Source of the DNA: Flavobacterium reichenbachii
Lineage (GTDB): Bacteria > Bacteroidota > Bacteroidia > Flavobacteriales > Flavobacteriaceae
Reading direction: 5' to 3'
Length of the DNA: 60,927 bases
Assembly (NCBI RefSeq): GCF_002217435.1
Contig: NZ_MUHF01000016.1
Span: 140,643-201,569 of the forward strand
The notes under the pieces were generated by a model, which saw nothing but the letters and a program-made list of their open reading frames with translations, was not told the origin of the DNA and searched no databases. Below are positions 54,214 through 60,927 of the stretch, piece after piece (positions within the stretch are counted from its first letter, which is position 1; every line of letters starts with the position of its first letter). The translations under genes and the position numbers were made by a program.

Positions 54214-54408
54214 ATGAAAACTACATCAACATCAATAGGCGAAAAAATATTCAATTTCTTGTTTGTTCAATTAGCTTCTGCAGGACTAGCATATTCTCTT
54301 GTAAACCAATTTATTTTAGACAAACCAAATAAAGATCTACTTCTGATTATGCTTTGTTTGTTTTTTGCTTCTTTGGCTTTTTCGCAGCGAAAAAAATACA
54401 GCAAATAA
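54214..54408 (+). CDS. Small membrane protein
   Basis: A 64-residue protein with a short polar start and two hydrophobic segments (FNFLFVQLASAGLAYSLV and LLLIMLCLFFASLAF), ending QRKKYSK. It resembles its neighbour in length and topology but not clearly in sequence. Followed by the AATC-rich tract. No function assignable. Confidence 0.55.
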   Translation: MKTTSTSIGEKIFNFLFVQLASAGLAYSLVNQFILDKPNKDLLLIMLCLFFASLAFSQRKKYSK

Positions 54409-54423
54409 TAAGAGGCTTTTTTA

Positions 54424-54516
54424 AATCATCAATCAAATCAATCAAATCAAATCAAATCAATCAAATCAAATCAATCAAATCAAATCAATCAAAATCATCA
54501 ATCAAAATCAATCAAC
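54424..54516. repeat. AATC/ATCAA simple-sequence tract before the TraB gene
   Basis: About 90 bp of AATCA and AATCAA units (runs such as AATCAATCAAATCAAATCAA). It ends 2 bp before the TraB/GumN start codon, thus lying in the promoter/leader, where slippage could change expression. Confidence 0.9.
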
Positions 54517-54518
54517 AA

Positions 54519-55376
54519 ATGAAAAATTTATTTACATCAGCAATCGCAGTAATTGTATTAGTTTTTAACGGAACGGCTCAAGCACAAACAAAATCGCCAA
54601 AACTTGAAAATTCTCTTTTGTGGGAAGTTTCTGGAAACGGATTAACAAAACCTTCTTATGTTTATGGAACAATTCATGGAATTTGTCCATCAGATTATTT
54701 TATGGCAGAGAAAACGAAGAGCGCATTCCAGAAGTCAGACAAGTTAATACTGGAGGTTAATATATCAGATCCTAATGAACTTGCAGAAGCTCAAAAAGCC
54801 GGTATGGGTTCAGAACCGTTAAGCAAGAAATTAACACCCGAGCAATTGTCAAAAGTAGATGCTATTTTACAAAAGAATACAGGTATTAAAGTTAAACAAT
54901 TGGATAGCTTTACATTGGCGGCAATTATGGGTTTTATTTCTATAAAAACTTTTGATTGTGAAACTTTAAAATCATATGAATCTGATTTTATAGATTTAGC
55001 TAAAAAAGAAAATAAAACTATTGAAGGTTTAGAAACAGTAAAAGTGCAGTCAAGCATGCTGGCAAATGCTTATACAGATTCTGAATTGATTGAAACTGTT
55101 GAAAGTTTTAGCAAAGCAGAAACGAAGAAGATGGTTGAGGATTATAAATCTGAAAATGTAATGAATCTTTATAATGCTAATGAGAATATAATGAGCAAAA
55201 ACGCCAAAAAATGGATACTTGACGATAGAAATAAAAATTGGATTCAAAAAATGCCTGGAATGATGAAAAAAGAAAGTTTATTTGTAGCAGTGGGTTCAGG
55301 ACATTTGGCTGGTGATGAAGGAGTGATTAATTTGTTAAGAAAAGCAGGATATAGTGTAAAACCAGTAACGAATTAG
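54519..55376 (+). CDS. TraB/GumN family protein
   Basis: A 285-residue exported protein from the ATG at 54519, the start of the signal MKNLFTSAIAVIVLVFNGTAQAQ; the longer open frame reads through the simple repeat and is not used. TraB/GumN signatures: LWEVSGNGLTKPSYVYGTIHG near the start (GTIH) and the closing FVAVGSGHLAGDEGVINLL (GSGH), where the histidines and a Glu form the presumed metal site of a Tiki-like fold. Members are thought to be metal-dependent peptidases or stress proteins. It heads an operon with the ECF sigma factor. Confidence 0.9.
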   Translation: MKNLFTSAIAVIVLVFNGTAQAQTKSPKLENSLLWEVSGNGLTKPSYVYGTIHGICPSDYFMAEKTKSAFQKSDKLILEVNISDPNELAEAQKAGMGSEPLSKKLTPEQLSKVDAILQKNTGIKVKQLDSFTLAAIMGFISIKTFDCETLKSYESDFIDLAKKENKTIEGLETVKVQSSMLANAYTDSELIETVESFSKAETKKMVEDYKSENVMNLYNANENIMSKNAKKWILDDRNKNWIQKMPGMMKKESLFVAVGSGHLAGDEGVINLLRKAGYSVKPVTN

Positions 55377-55383
55377 AACTATT

Positions 55384-55887
55384 TTGAAAGAGAAAGAACA
55401 AGAGTTTTTAAATCGGATAGAAAGTCACAAAGGGATTCTGTACAAAGTCTCTAAGATGTACATGGACAACTATGACGATCAGCAGGATTTGTTTCAGGAA
55501 ATTGTCTGCCAGCTTTGGAAATCGTATGACACTTTTAGAAATGAAAGCCAGTTTTCTACCTGGATGTATCGGGTAGCGGTAAATACCGCTATCGTTTTCC
55601 TCAGGAAAGAAAAGCGAAAGGTTGACAAATATGAAATTGCTTCGGAAAATATTAAAGACGATGAAGGCGATTCGCATATAAAAGAAAACCAGCTGGATCA
55701 TTTTTATAAAGCAGTGCAAAAACTCGAGAAGATTGATAAAGCCATTATTTTTTATCAATTGGAAGGTTTCTCTCATAAAGAAATAGGAGAAAATCTCGGG
55801 ATCTCTGAAGGAAATGCCCGAGTAAAATTAAACAGAGCAAAAGAAAAATTAAAAGAAATAATTAAAAATCAAGGATATGGATTTTAA
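55384..55887 (+). CDS. ECF-type RNA polymerase sigma factor
   Basis: A 167-residue sigma-70 family protein with regions 2 and 4 only: LYKVSKMYMDNYDDQQDLFQ and STWMYRVAVNTAIVFLRKE for region 2, GFSHKEIGENLGISEGNARV as the region 4 helix-turn-helix. It starts with TTG, 7 bp after the TraB stop (no ATG is in frame in the right place). Its end overlaps the next gene. A role in envelope-stress response is suggested by the neighbours. Confidence 0.93.
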   Translation: MKEKEQEFLNRIESHKGILYKVSKMYMDNYDDQQDLFQEIVCQLWKSYDTFRNESQFSTWMYRVAVNTAIVFLRKEKRKVDKYEIASENIKDDEGDSHIKENQLDHFYKAVQKLEKIDKAIIFYQLEGFSHKEIGENLGISEGNARVKLNRAKEKLKEIIKNQGYGF

Positions 55888-56494
55888 CGATATACAAAAC
55901 GCATGGAATAACGAAAAGACTGAAAATATCGTTCTTCCAAATAATTTAGAAAAAATACAATCGGTGAATATGCCTTTGGATAAAATTAGAAAAAATTTGA
56001 AAAAAGAATTGATCGTTCAGGTAATTTCGTTGATTTTAGTCCCGATAATTCCGTTATTTATCGATTTGAAATATAGTTTTTTTCTTGCCTACTATTTGCT
56101 GTATGCAGTTTCAATAATAATCTCAATTGCATTTGCAATAAGATTATATATCTATTATAAAAATTTTGCAAATGTTGCGACATCAACTAAAGATAATTTA
56201 TACGAAATATACTATAATATAAGATTGTTTATTGAGACCTATAAATCTGCTAGTTATACCTTTTTTCCTTTTGGATTGTTTTATATGTTTTTATTGCCTT
56301 TAGGTAAAAAATCAGGAAAACTATTAAATCTTATTTCAAATACAAATCAAGAATATGTGTTAGTAATAGTTATTTTGATTGTATTTGTATTTGTCATTTT
56401 GATGTGGTTTATGACTGAAGGACATACAAAATTATTTTACGGAAAATATGCCAAAGAAATCAGAAAAGTAATCGACGAACTAAAAGAAGAATAA
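55877..56494 (+). CDS. Membrane protein, likely partner of the sigma factor
   Basis: A 205-residue protein with a soluble N-terminus of ~50 residues (MDFNDIQNAWNNEKTEN, with IQSVNMPLDKIRKNLKKEL) and four hydrophobic segments (~53-72, 75-96, 132-150 and 165-188). Overlapping the sigma gene by 11 bp, it has the position and layout of an anti-sigma factor, but the N-terminus does not show a ZAS motif, so that role is only inferred. Confidence 0.7.
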   Translation: MDFNDIQNAWNNEKTENIVLPNNLEKIQSVNMPLDKIRKNLKKELIVQVISLILVPIIPLFIDLKYSFFLAYYLLYAVSIIISIAFAIRLYIYYKNFANVATSTKDNLYEIYYNIRLFIETYKSASYTFFPFGLFYMFLLPLGKKSGKLLNLISNTNQEYVLVIVILIVFVFVILMWFMTEGHTKLFYGKYAKEIRKVIDELKEE

Positions 56495-56500
56495 AACAGA

Positions 56501-56532
56501 ACCCATCGTAATTGATGGGTTTGTTGTTTTTA
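56501..56532 (+). terminator. Terminator of the TraB-sigma operon
   Basis: ACCCATC / GATGGGT stem with a T-rich tail, directly after the stop codon. Confidence 0.78.
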
Positions 56533-56548
56533 TTGGTATTTTTGCAAC

Positions 56549-56653
56549 GAATATTATTTCGCAGAGGTTCGCAAAGATACAAAGCAACACAAAGAATAAA
56601 TAATTTTGCGAATCTCTGCGTTTTCTCCGTGAATCCTCTGCGAAATAATATTC
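56549..56653. repeat. Perfect 19-bp inverted repeat, right flank of the inserted block
   Basis: Arms 56549-56567 (GAATATTATTTCGCAGAGG) and 56635-56653 are exact inverse complements, enclosing CAAAG-type inner arms. It ends 16 bp before bioD. Confidence 0.9.
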
Positions 56654-56669
56654 TTGAGAAACAGAAACT

Positions 56670-57287
56670 ATGAAAATATTTATTACAGGAATTTCTACTG
56701 ATGTTGGTAAAACGGTAGCTTCGACAATTGTGGTTGAAGCTTTAGAAGCTGACTATTGGAAACCAATACAAGCGGGAGATTTAGATCTTAGCGATACTCA
56801 CAAAGTAAAGTCTAAAATTTCCAATTCAAAATCTCAATTTTTCCCAAACGCGTATGAATTAAATACGCCTGCAAGTCCGCATTTGGCTGCAGAAATTGAC
56901 GGAATTTCAATTGATTTAAAAGAAATTCAGGAACCCAAAACAGAAAATCATTTGGTTATTGAAGGCGCTGGAGGCATTTTTGTTCCGTTAAACGAGAAAG
57001 ATACAATTGTAGATTTGATTCAGCCTGATTATAAAATAATTGTGGTTTCAAGACATTATTTAGGAAGTATTAATCATACGTTGCTGACCATTGAAGCGAT
57101 TCAGCATAGAGGTTTTCAAGTAGCGGGAATTATCTTTAGCGGAAGCGAAAACAAATCGACTGAAAGCTTGATTCTGAATAAAACCGGAATAAAATGCATA
57201 GGAAGAATTGATGAAGAACCGTATTTTGATCAGAATGTAATTAAAGAATACGCCGATTTGTTTCGAGAAAACCTTCTTGGGTTATGA
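56670..57287 (+). CDS. bioD: Dethiobiotin synthetase
   Basis: Closes the ureido ring of dethiobiotin from DAPA, CO2 and ATP. The 205-residue P-loop protein has GISTDVGKTVAS (residues 6-17), the Lys/Gln of YWKPIQAG (~33-40) and EGAGGIFVPLN (~107-117). Family length is 200-230. Followed by bioA after a 183-bp repeat-containing gap with its own promoter, so the two may be regulated separately. Confidence 0.95.
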   Translation: MKIFITGISTDVGKTVASTIVVEALEADYWKPIQAGDLDLSDTHKVKSKISNSKSQFFPNAYELNTPASPHLAAEIDGISIDLKEIQEPKTENHLVIEGAGGIFVPLNEKDTIVDLIQPDYKIIVVSRHYLGSINHTLLTIEAIQHRGFQVAGIIFSGSENKSTESLILNKTGIKCIGRIDEEPYFDQNVIKEYADLFRENLLGL

Positions 57288-57300
57288 AAATGTAGAGGCA

Positions 57301-57451
57301 AGAGTCAAGAAGAAAGAGGATTGAACTCACTAATTGTTGGTAAAAAATAGAGTAAAGAAACGATAGAATAGAGGTGGGAATTGAGGGTAAGCAAATAGAC
57401 TTTCTTATCTTTGCGGAAACTATAGCGTCTTTCTTCTTACATCTTGACTCT
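57301..57451. repeat. AGAGTCAAGA inverted repeat
   Basis: Left arm AGAGTCAAGAAGAAAGA (57301-57317) and right arm with TCTTTCTTCT and ATCTTGACTCT (57428-57451) are complementary with a short insertion. A further palindromic-type repeat between bioD and bioA. Confidence 0.7.
57381..57413 (+). promoter_or_regulatory. Promoter of bioA
   Basis: TTG at 57381 - 22 bp - TATCTTTG at 57406 is a good Bacteroidota promoter; about 57 bp remain to the bioA start. Confidence 0.72.
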
Positions 57452-57470
57452 ATAATCTATTCTCTAAAAA

Positions 57471-58742
57471 ATGACATTAACAGAAAAAGACAGCCAATAT
57501 CTTTGGCATCCTTATACCCAGCATAAAACTTCTCAGACCCCAATTGCAATTTCCAGAGGAGAAGGCGCATTACTTTGGGATGAAAACAATAAAGAATATA
57601 TAGATGCAATTGCCTCTTGGTGGGTAAATCCGTTTGGGCATAGCAATAAATTTATTGCCGATGCGATTTACAAGCAGCTAACCACTTTAGAACATGTTTT
57701 GTTTGGAGGTTTTACGCATGAGCCAGCGATTAAAGTGGCCGAAAAACTAATGGAAATCCTGCCTAAGAATCAGCAGAAAATCTTCTTTTCTGATAATGGT
57801 TCTACCGCTGTTGAAGTAGCAATTAAAGTGGCATTGCAGTATTTCTTCAATAAAAATGAAAAACGAACTACGATAATAGCCTTTGAAAATGCTTTTCACG
57901 GAGACACTTTTGCTGCAATGGCGGCAAGCGGAATTTCATTTTATACGCAAGCTTTTCAAGGAATGTTTATAGATGTTGTCCGAATTCCGGTTCCGATAAA
58001 AGGGCAGGAGCAGACCAGCTTTGACGCTTTAGAAAATGTGATTAAAAATTATAATTGCGCCGGATTTATCTTTGAACCTTTGGTGCAAGGTGCAGCGGGA
58101 ATGGTGATGTATGAACCAGAATCTTTAGCAAAATTGATTCAAATTTGTAAAGACAACAAAGTGTTGACAATTGCCGACGAAGTGATGACAGGTTTTGGCA
58201 AAACAGGAAAAACCTTTGCAATGGATTATGTAGAGGCTGATCCGGATATGATTTGTTTGTCTAAAGCCTTGACGGGAGGAACAATTCCGATGGCTATTAC
58301 AACTTTTACACAAGAAGTTTTTGATGCTTTTTATGATGATGATATCAATAAAGCATTATTTCACGGACACACTTTTACTGCAAATCCAACGGGTTGTGCT
58401 GCGGCTTTGGCAAGTGTCGAGTTACTGCAGACCCAAGAAATGCAGGATAATATTGAAAGAATTAATAAAAGCCATTTAACATTTCAAAAGAAAATTGAAA
58501 AGCACTCAAAAGTAATAACCGCAAGAACATTAGGGGTTATTTTTGCTGTAGAAATCAAATCGGATTCAGAAGAAAGTTATTATGGCTCGATGCGGACAAA
58601 ATTGTATAATTTCTTTATTGAAAAAGGAGTTGTTTTAAGGCCTGTTGGAAACATTGTTTATATCCTGCCGCCTTACATTATGACAGAGGAACAGCTTCAG
58701 AAAGTATATTCGATTATTGAAGAAGCAATAGAAATGGTTTAA
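57471..58742 (+). CDS. bioA: Adenosylmethionine-8-amino-7-oxononanoate aminotransferase
   Basis: Converts KAPA to DAPA with PLP, SAM being the usual amino donor. The 423-residue enzyme has the class III aminotransferase signature: WHPYTQHKTSQTP near the start, the EGALLWDENNKEYIDAIASW region, FFSDNGSTAVEVAIK (~103-117), ADEVMTGFGKTG (~235-246) and the PLP lysine in CLSKALTGGTIPMAI (~272). Trp near IASWWVNPFGH is typical of BioA. Followed by the ketoacyl synthase gene. Confidence 0.96.
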   Translation: MTLTEKDSQYLWHPYTQHKTSQTPIAISRGEGALLWDENNKEYIDAIASWWVNPFGHSNKFIADAIYKQLTTLEHVLFGGFTHEPAIKVAEKLMEILPKNQQKIFFSDNGSTAVEVAIKVALQYFFNKNEKRTTIIAFENAFHGDTFAAMAASGISFYTQAFQGMFIDVVRIPVPIKGQEQTSFDALENVIKNYNCAGFIFEPLVQGAAGMVMYEPESLAKLIQICKDNKVLTIADEVMTGFGKTGKTFAMDYVEADPDMICLSKALTGGTIPMAITTFTQEVFDAFYDDDINKALFHGHTFTANPTGCAAALASVELLQTQEMQDNIERINKSHLTFQKKIEKHSKVITARTLGVIFAVEIKSDSEESYYGSMRTKLYNFFIEKGVVLRPVGNIVYILPPYIMTEEQLQKVYSIIEEAIEMV

Positions 58743-58785
58743 TTATAATAGAAACTTGCAAATTTTGCAGTTAAAAGAAAAAACA

Positions 58786-59952
58786 TTGAATAATAAGATC
58801 TCAATAACAGCCTTTTCTTCTATTTCTCCTTTAGGAAATAGTGCAGAAGAGGTGTGGAAAAATTATCTGGATAATGAACATTGTTTCTCAAAACAATTTC
58901 TAGATCAGCAGGAAACCTTTGTCGCAGCACTCGGAGCCGAATCTAAAAAGATCGTTGCTGAAGTCCGTGAATCGGACATTAAATATAAATTTTTAGATAA
59001 TTCTGTTTTGTTTGCTTTAGCAGCTTCGCGAAAAGCAGTCGAGCAGGCGGGATGGAGCAAAAGTGATGTTTTCGGAATTAATATAGGTTCATCACGCGGT
59101 GCTACAGATTTGTTCGAAAAACATTATAAAGAATATTTAGATACTGGTAAAGCACAGACTCTGGCTTCTCCAACTACCACTTTAGGCAATATTTCTTCTT
59201 GGATTGCACATGATTTACAAAGTGTGGGTCCGGAAATTTCGCATTCGATAACCTGTTCAACCGCTCTGCATGCATTATTAAATGGGGTTGCGTGGTTAAA
59301 ATCAGGAATGTCTGATAAGTTTTTGATTGGAGGAAGTGAAGCGCCTTTGACCGATTTTACAATTGCGCAGATGCGGGCTTTAAAAATCTATTCCCGAATT
59401 AATAAGGAAGATGAAGCCTGGCCAAACCTGGCTTTTGATTTTGAGAAAACACAAAACACGATGGTTTTGGGAGAAGGTGCAGGAATATGCTGTTTAGAAT
59501 CTGGTGAAAAAGAAAATGCTATTGCCTATGTAACAGGAGTTGGTTTTGCAACCGAAATTCTGGAACATAATATCTCAATTTCTGCTGAGGCAGATTGTTT
59601 TCAGAAATCAATGAAAATGGCATTGCAAGATGTTGATCTCAATTCTGTTGATGCAATAGTAATGCATGCACCGGGAACTATAAAAGGAGATTTGACCGAG
59701 TTGAGAGCTATTGAAAAAGTATTCGGATCTCAACTGCCTTTGTTAACCACAAATAAATGGAAAATAGGACATACTTTTGGTGCATCTGGAATGTTGAGTT
59801 TAGAATTGGCACTTTTGATGTTACAACACGATAAATTTATTGAAGTGCCTTTTGCAAAAGAAAAACAGCAAACGAGACCCCTTAAAAAAATATTAATTAA
59901 TGCAGTTGGTTTTGGCGGAAATGCTGTAAGTATTTTAATTGAGAAACCTTAA
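58786..59952 (+). CDS. Beta-ketoacyl synthase
   Basis: A 388-residue thiolase-fold condensing enzyme (start taken at TTG 58786; TTG 58756 would add ten residues and no ATG exists before the domain). The catalytic triad is Cys in SITCSTALHALL, His in VMHAPGTIKGDL and His in KIGHTFGASGML. It is shorter and less conserved than FabF and has no acyl-carrier partner nearby. It lies 43 bp after bioA in the same direction. In some Bacteroidota, ketoacyl synthases sit in biotin clusters, so a role in making the pimeloyl chain is possible but unproven. Confidence 0.82.
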   Translation: MNNKISITAFSSISPLGNSAEEVWKNYLDNEHCFSKQFLDQQETFVAALGAESKKIVAEVRESDIKYKFLDNSVLFALAASRKAVEQAGWSKSDVFGINIGSSRGATDLFEKHYKEYLDTGKAQTLASPTTTLGNISSWIAHDLQSVGPEISHSITCSTALHALLNGVAWLKSGMSDKFLIGGSEAPLTDFTIAQMRALKIYSRINKEDEAWPNLAFDFEKTQNTMVLGEGAGICCLESGEKENAIAYVTGVGFATEILEHNISISAEADCFQKSMKMALQDVDLNSVDAIVMHAPGTIKGDLTELRAIEKVFGSQLPLLTTNKWKIGHTFGASGMLSLELALLMLQHDKFIEVPFAKEKQQTRPLKKILINAVGFGGNAVSILIEKP

Positions 59953-59966
59953 GTTTTAAGATTTAT

Positions 59967-60007
59967 AAAAAAAGTCCATTTGCTGTAAAACAAATGGACT
60001 TTTTTTT
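59967..60007. terminator. Bidirectional terminator
   Basis: AAAAAAAGTCCATTTG / CAAATGGACTTTTTTT stem; it separates the ketoacyl synthase gene from the convergent partial gene. Confidence 0.92.
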
Positions 60008-60024
60008 ATAAGATAATTTCCTTC

Positions 60025-60927
60025 TTAATGAAAAATAATTTTTCTGGAAGCTGTAAAATCATTTTCAAGATTGATTTTCACGATCAGCACCTGATTTCCA
60101 GCCTGCAGGTTTGAGATCTGCAGTTCCGGAGTTCCGACTTTTTTACTGCTGTGGATCAATTTTCCTGAGATATCATAAACCGTTACTTCTTTTATGTTTT
60201 CCTTAGAAGAAGTGATCTTAACTGTTTTGTCTTTTACCGAAACCAAAAGACCGTCTTTCAGGTTCTCAAAGTCATCGTTTCCTAGTGTTTTATTAACATA
60301 GCTTAAAACAAAACGGCTTGTAAAGGTTCCCACTTCTGTGGTAAAAGTATAATTACCCGCGGTCAGGTCCTGAATTTTTCCGGTTGTTTTATCCTCAAGA
60401 TAAACAGCCTGAGCGCCGAACAATCCCTCTGCAGTGTCTATGGCGATGGTAAAATCTCCGGCAGCGGTTGTTTTATATCCAAGGGGAATTACCTCTTTCT
60501 CATCAAAAGGCATTGCACGCCCTTGAATGGTCAGTTTTTTGCTTTCGCTGATGGTGTAAAAGTCAACATACGAATTACCGCTGATTGTGGCCGCGTCGTA
60601 ATTGGTGTCCCAGCTGTTTGTTGCTCCTTCAAAATATCCGAGAAGCAGCTGTTTGAAAGCGCCTTCGGTATTGGTAAAATTCAGCCAGATACGATTCTTA
60701 TCGGCGTTATCTGTTTTGTAAAACTGTGTATTATTGGCGTCGATACGCTGTTCGTTAGTAAAAACTACAGCCGCAGCGCTGTTTGGTTTGGCAAAAAAGG
60801 ACTGTCCTGCTCCAATATATCCAGAAGGTCTTGCACCGCCTGAAGGCGCCGCAATAGTTCCTCCCGATAAATTATAAACCGCATAATCACTCGATGAATA
60901 AGTTCCCCCGGTGCCGGTTGGAGAGGT
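60025..60927 (-). CDS. Type IX secretion C-terminal domain protein (partial, 5' end outside window)
   Basis: An open minus-strand frame of 301 codons runs from the window edge to the stop at 60025; an internal Met at 60513 is not the true start because conserved sequence continues above it (e.g. AFKQLLLGYFEGATNSWDTN). The visible part is a secreted beta-rich domain and, in the last ~75 residues, a type A T9SS sorting domain (ITSSKENIKEVTVYDISGKL, ISNLQAGNQVLIVKI, ending ASRKIIFH). It is therefore exported through the outer membrane and the tail removed. GC content is higher than the neighbours. Function of the missing N-terminus is unknown. Confidence 0.9.
   Translation of the reverse strand, partial: TSPTGTGGTYSSSDYAVYNLSGGTIAAPSGGARPSGYIGAGQSFFAKPNSAAAVVFTNEQRIDANNTQFYKTDNADKNRIWLNFTNTEGAFKQLLLGYFEGATNSWDTNYDAATISGNSYVDFYTISESKKLTIQGRAMPFDEKEVIPLGYKTTAAGDFTIAIDTAEGLFGAQAVYLEDKTTGKIQDLTAGNYTFTTEVGTFTSRFVLSYVNKTLGNDDFENLKDGLLVSVKDKTVKITSSKENIKEVTVYDISGKLIHSSKKVGTPELQISNLQAGNQVLIVKINLENDFTASRKIIFH

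Noticed and set aside
54354..54518. N-terminal extension of the TraB frame through the AATC repeat
   Set aside because: It would translate the simple repeat into a Lys/Ser/Ile/Asn run in front of a normal signal peptide; the ATG at 54519 is clearly the start.

Overview
The window is a chromosomal stretch of a low-GC member of the Bacteroidota, almost certainly a Flavobacterium. Evidence: promoters of the flavobacterial TTG-N19-22-TAnnTTTG type, lineage-typical families (DUF4270 lipoprotein, DUF4286, SIMPL, DUF4139, a bifunctional OlsF-like acyltransferase, a type IX secretion C-terminal domain), atpDC separated from the other ATP synthase genes, and many intergenic palindromes built from CACAGAG/CAAAG-like words. 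I saw no rRNA, tRNA, CRISPR array, transposase or prophage. Most of the window is ordinary core genome with small accessory inserts between operons.

Layout. 0-8 kb: metG (-), a CDGSH protein, an Imm35/YrhB-like gene with a PhzF-family gene, a decayed small membrane gene, a GC-rich structured element, a DUF4375-like gene and serS. 7.6-14 kb: a MORN/TonB_C protein, a TPR protein, DUF4286, rsmA, mgtE, proC. 14-22.5 kb: nhaA with a lipoprotein, a large lipoprotein, a 2-hydroxyacid dehydrogenase, two small membrane proteins, olsF, xth. 22.5-25.6 kb: an OmpA-like lipoprotein, a RelE/ParE-type toxin-antitoxin pair bracketed by repeats, an aldo/keto reductase. 25.6-33 kb: an envelope module (DUF4139, L,D-transpeptidase-like, von Willebrand A lipoprotein, SIMPL) next to a LytS/LytTR two-component pair; a shared 41-42 bp motif upstream of two of these genes looks like a LytTR site. 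33-39.3 kb: a GT51 transglycosylase with an AsmA-like N-terminus, radA, an esterase-fold protein lacking the usual serine, panC-panD. 39.3-48.4 kb: a truncated starch-synthase homologue, DUF4270 lipoprotein, glmS, a TonB-dependent receptor and an SGNH lipoprotein. 48.5-52.5 kb: atpD-atpC, an NAD(P)-binding protein sitting between two copies of the atpC tail plus terminator, and an HTH/DUF2975 pair. 52.6-60 kb: biotin genes bioF, bioD, bioA and a ketoacyl synthase, interrupted by a TraB/GumN - ECF sigma block. The right edge cuts a type IX secreted protein.

How it fits together. The housekeeping parts supply aminoacyl-tRNAs, ATP, pantothenate/CoA, biotin, glucosamine-6-phosphate, DNA repair and rRNA modification. 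The accessory parts concern the envelope: lipoproteins, receptor, aminolipid synthesis, peptidoglycan polymerisation and two signalling systems. The most interesting signals are the predicted LytTR regulon, the duplicated atpC tail around one gene, the repeat-bracketed toxin-antitoxin module, and the split biotin cluster.
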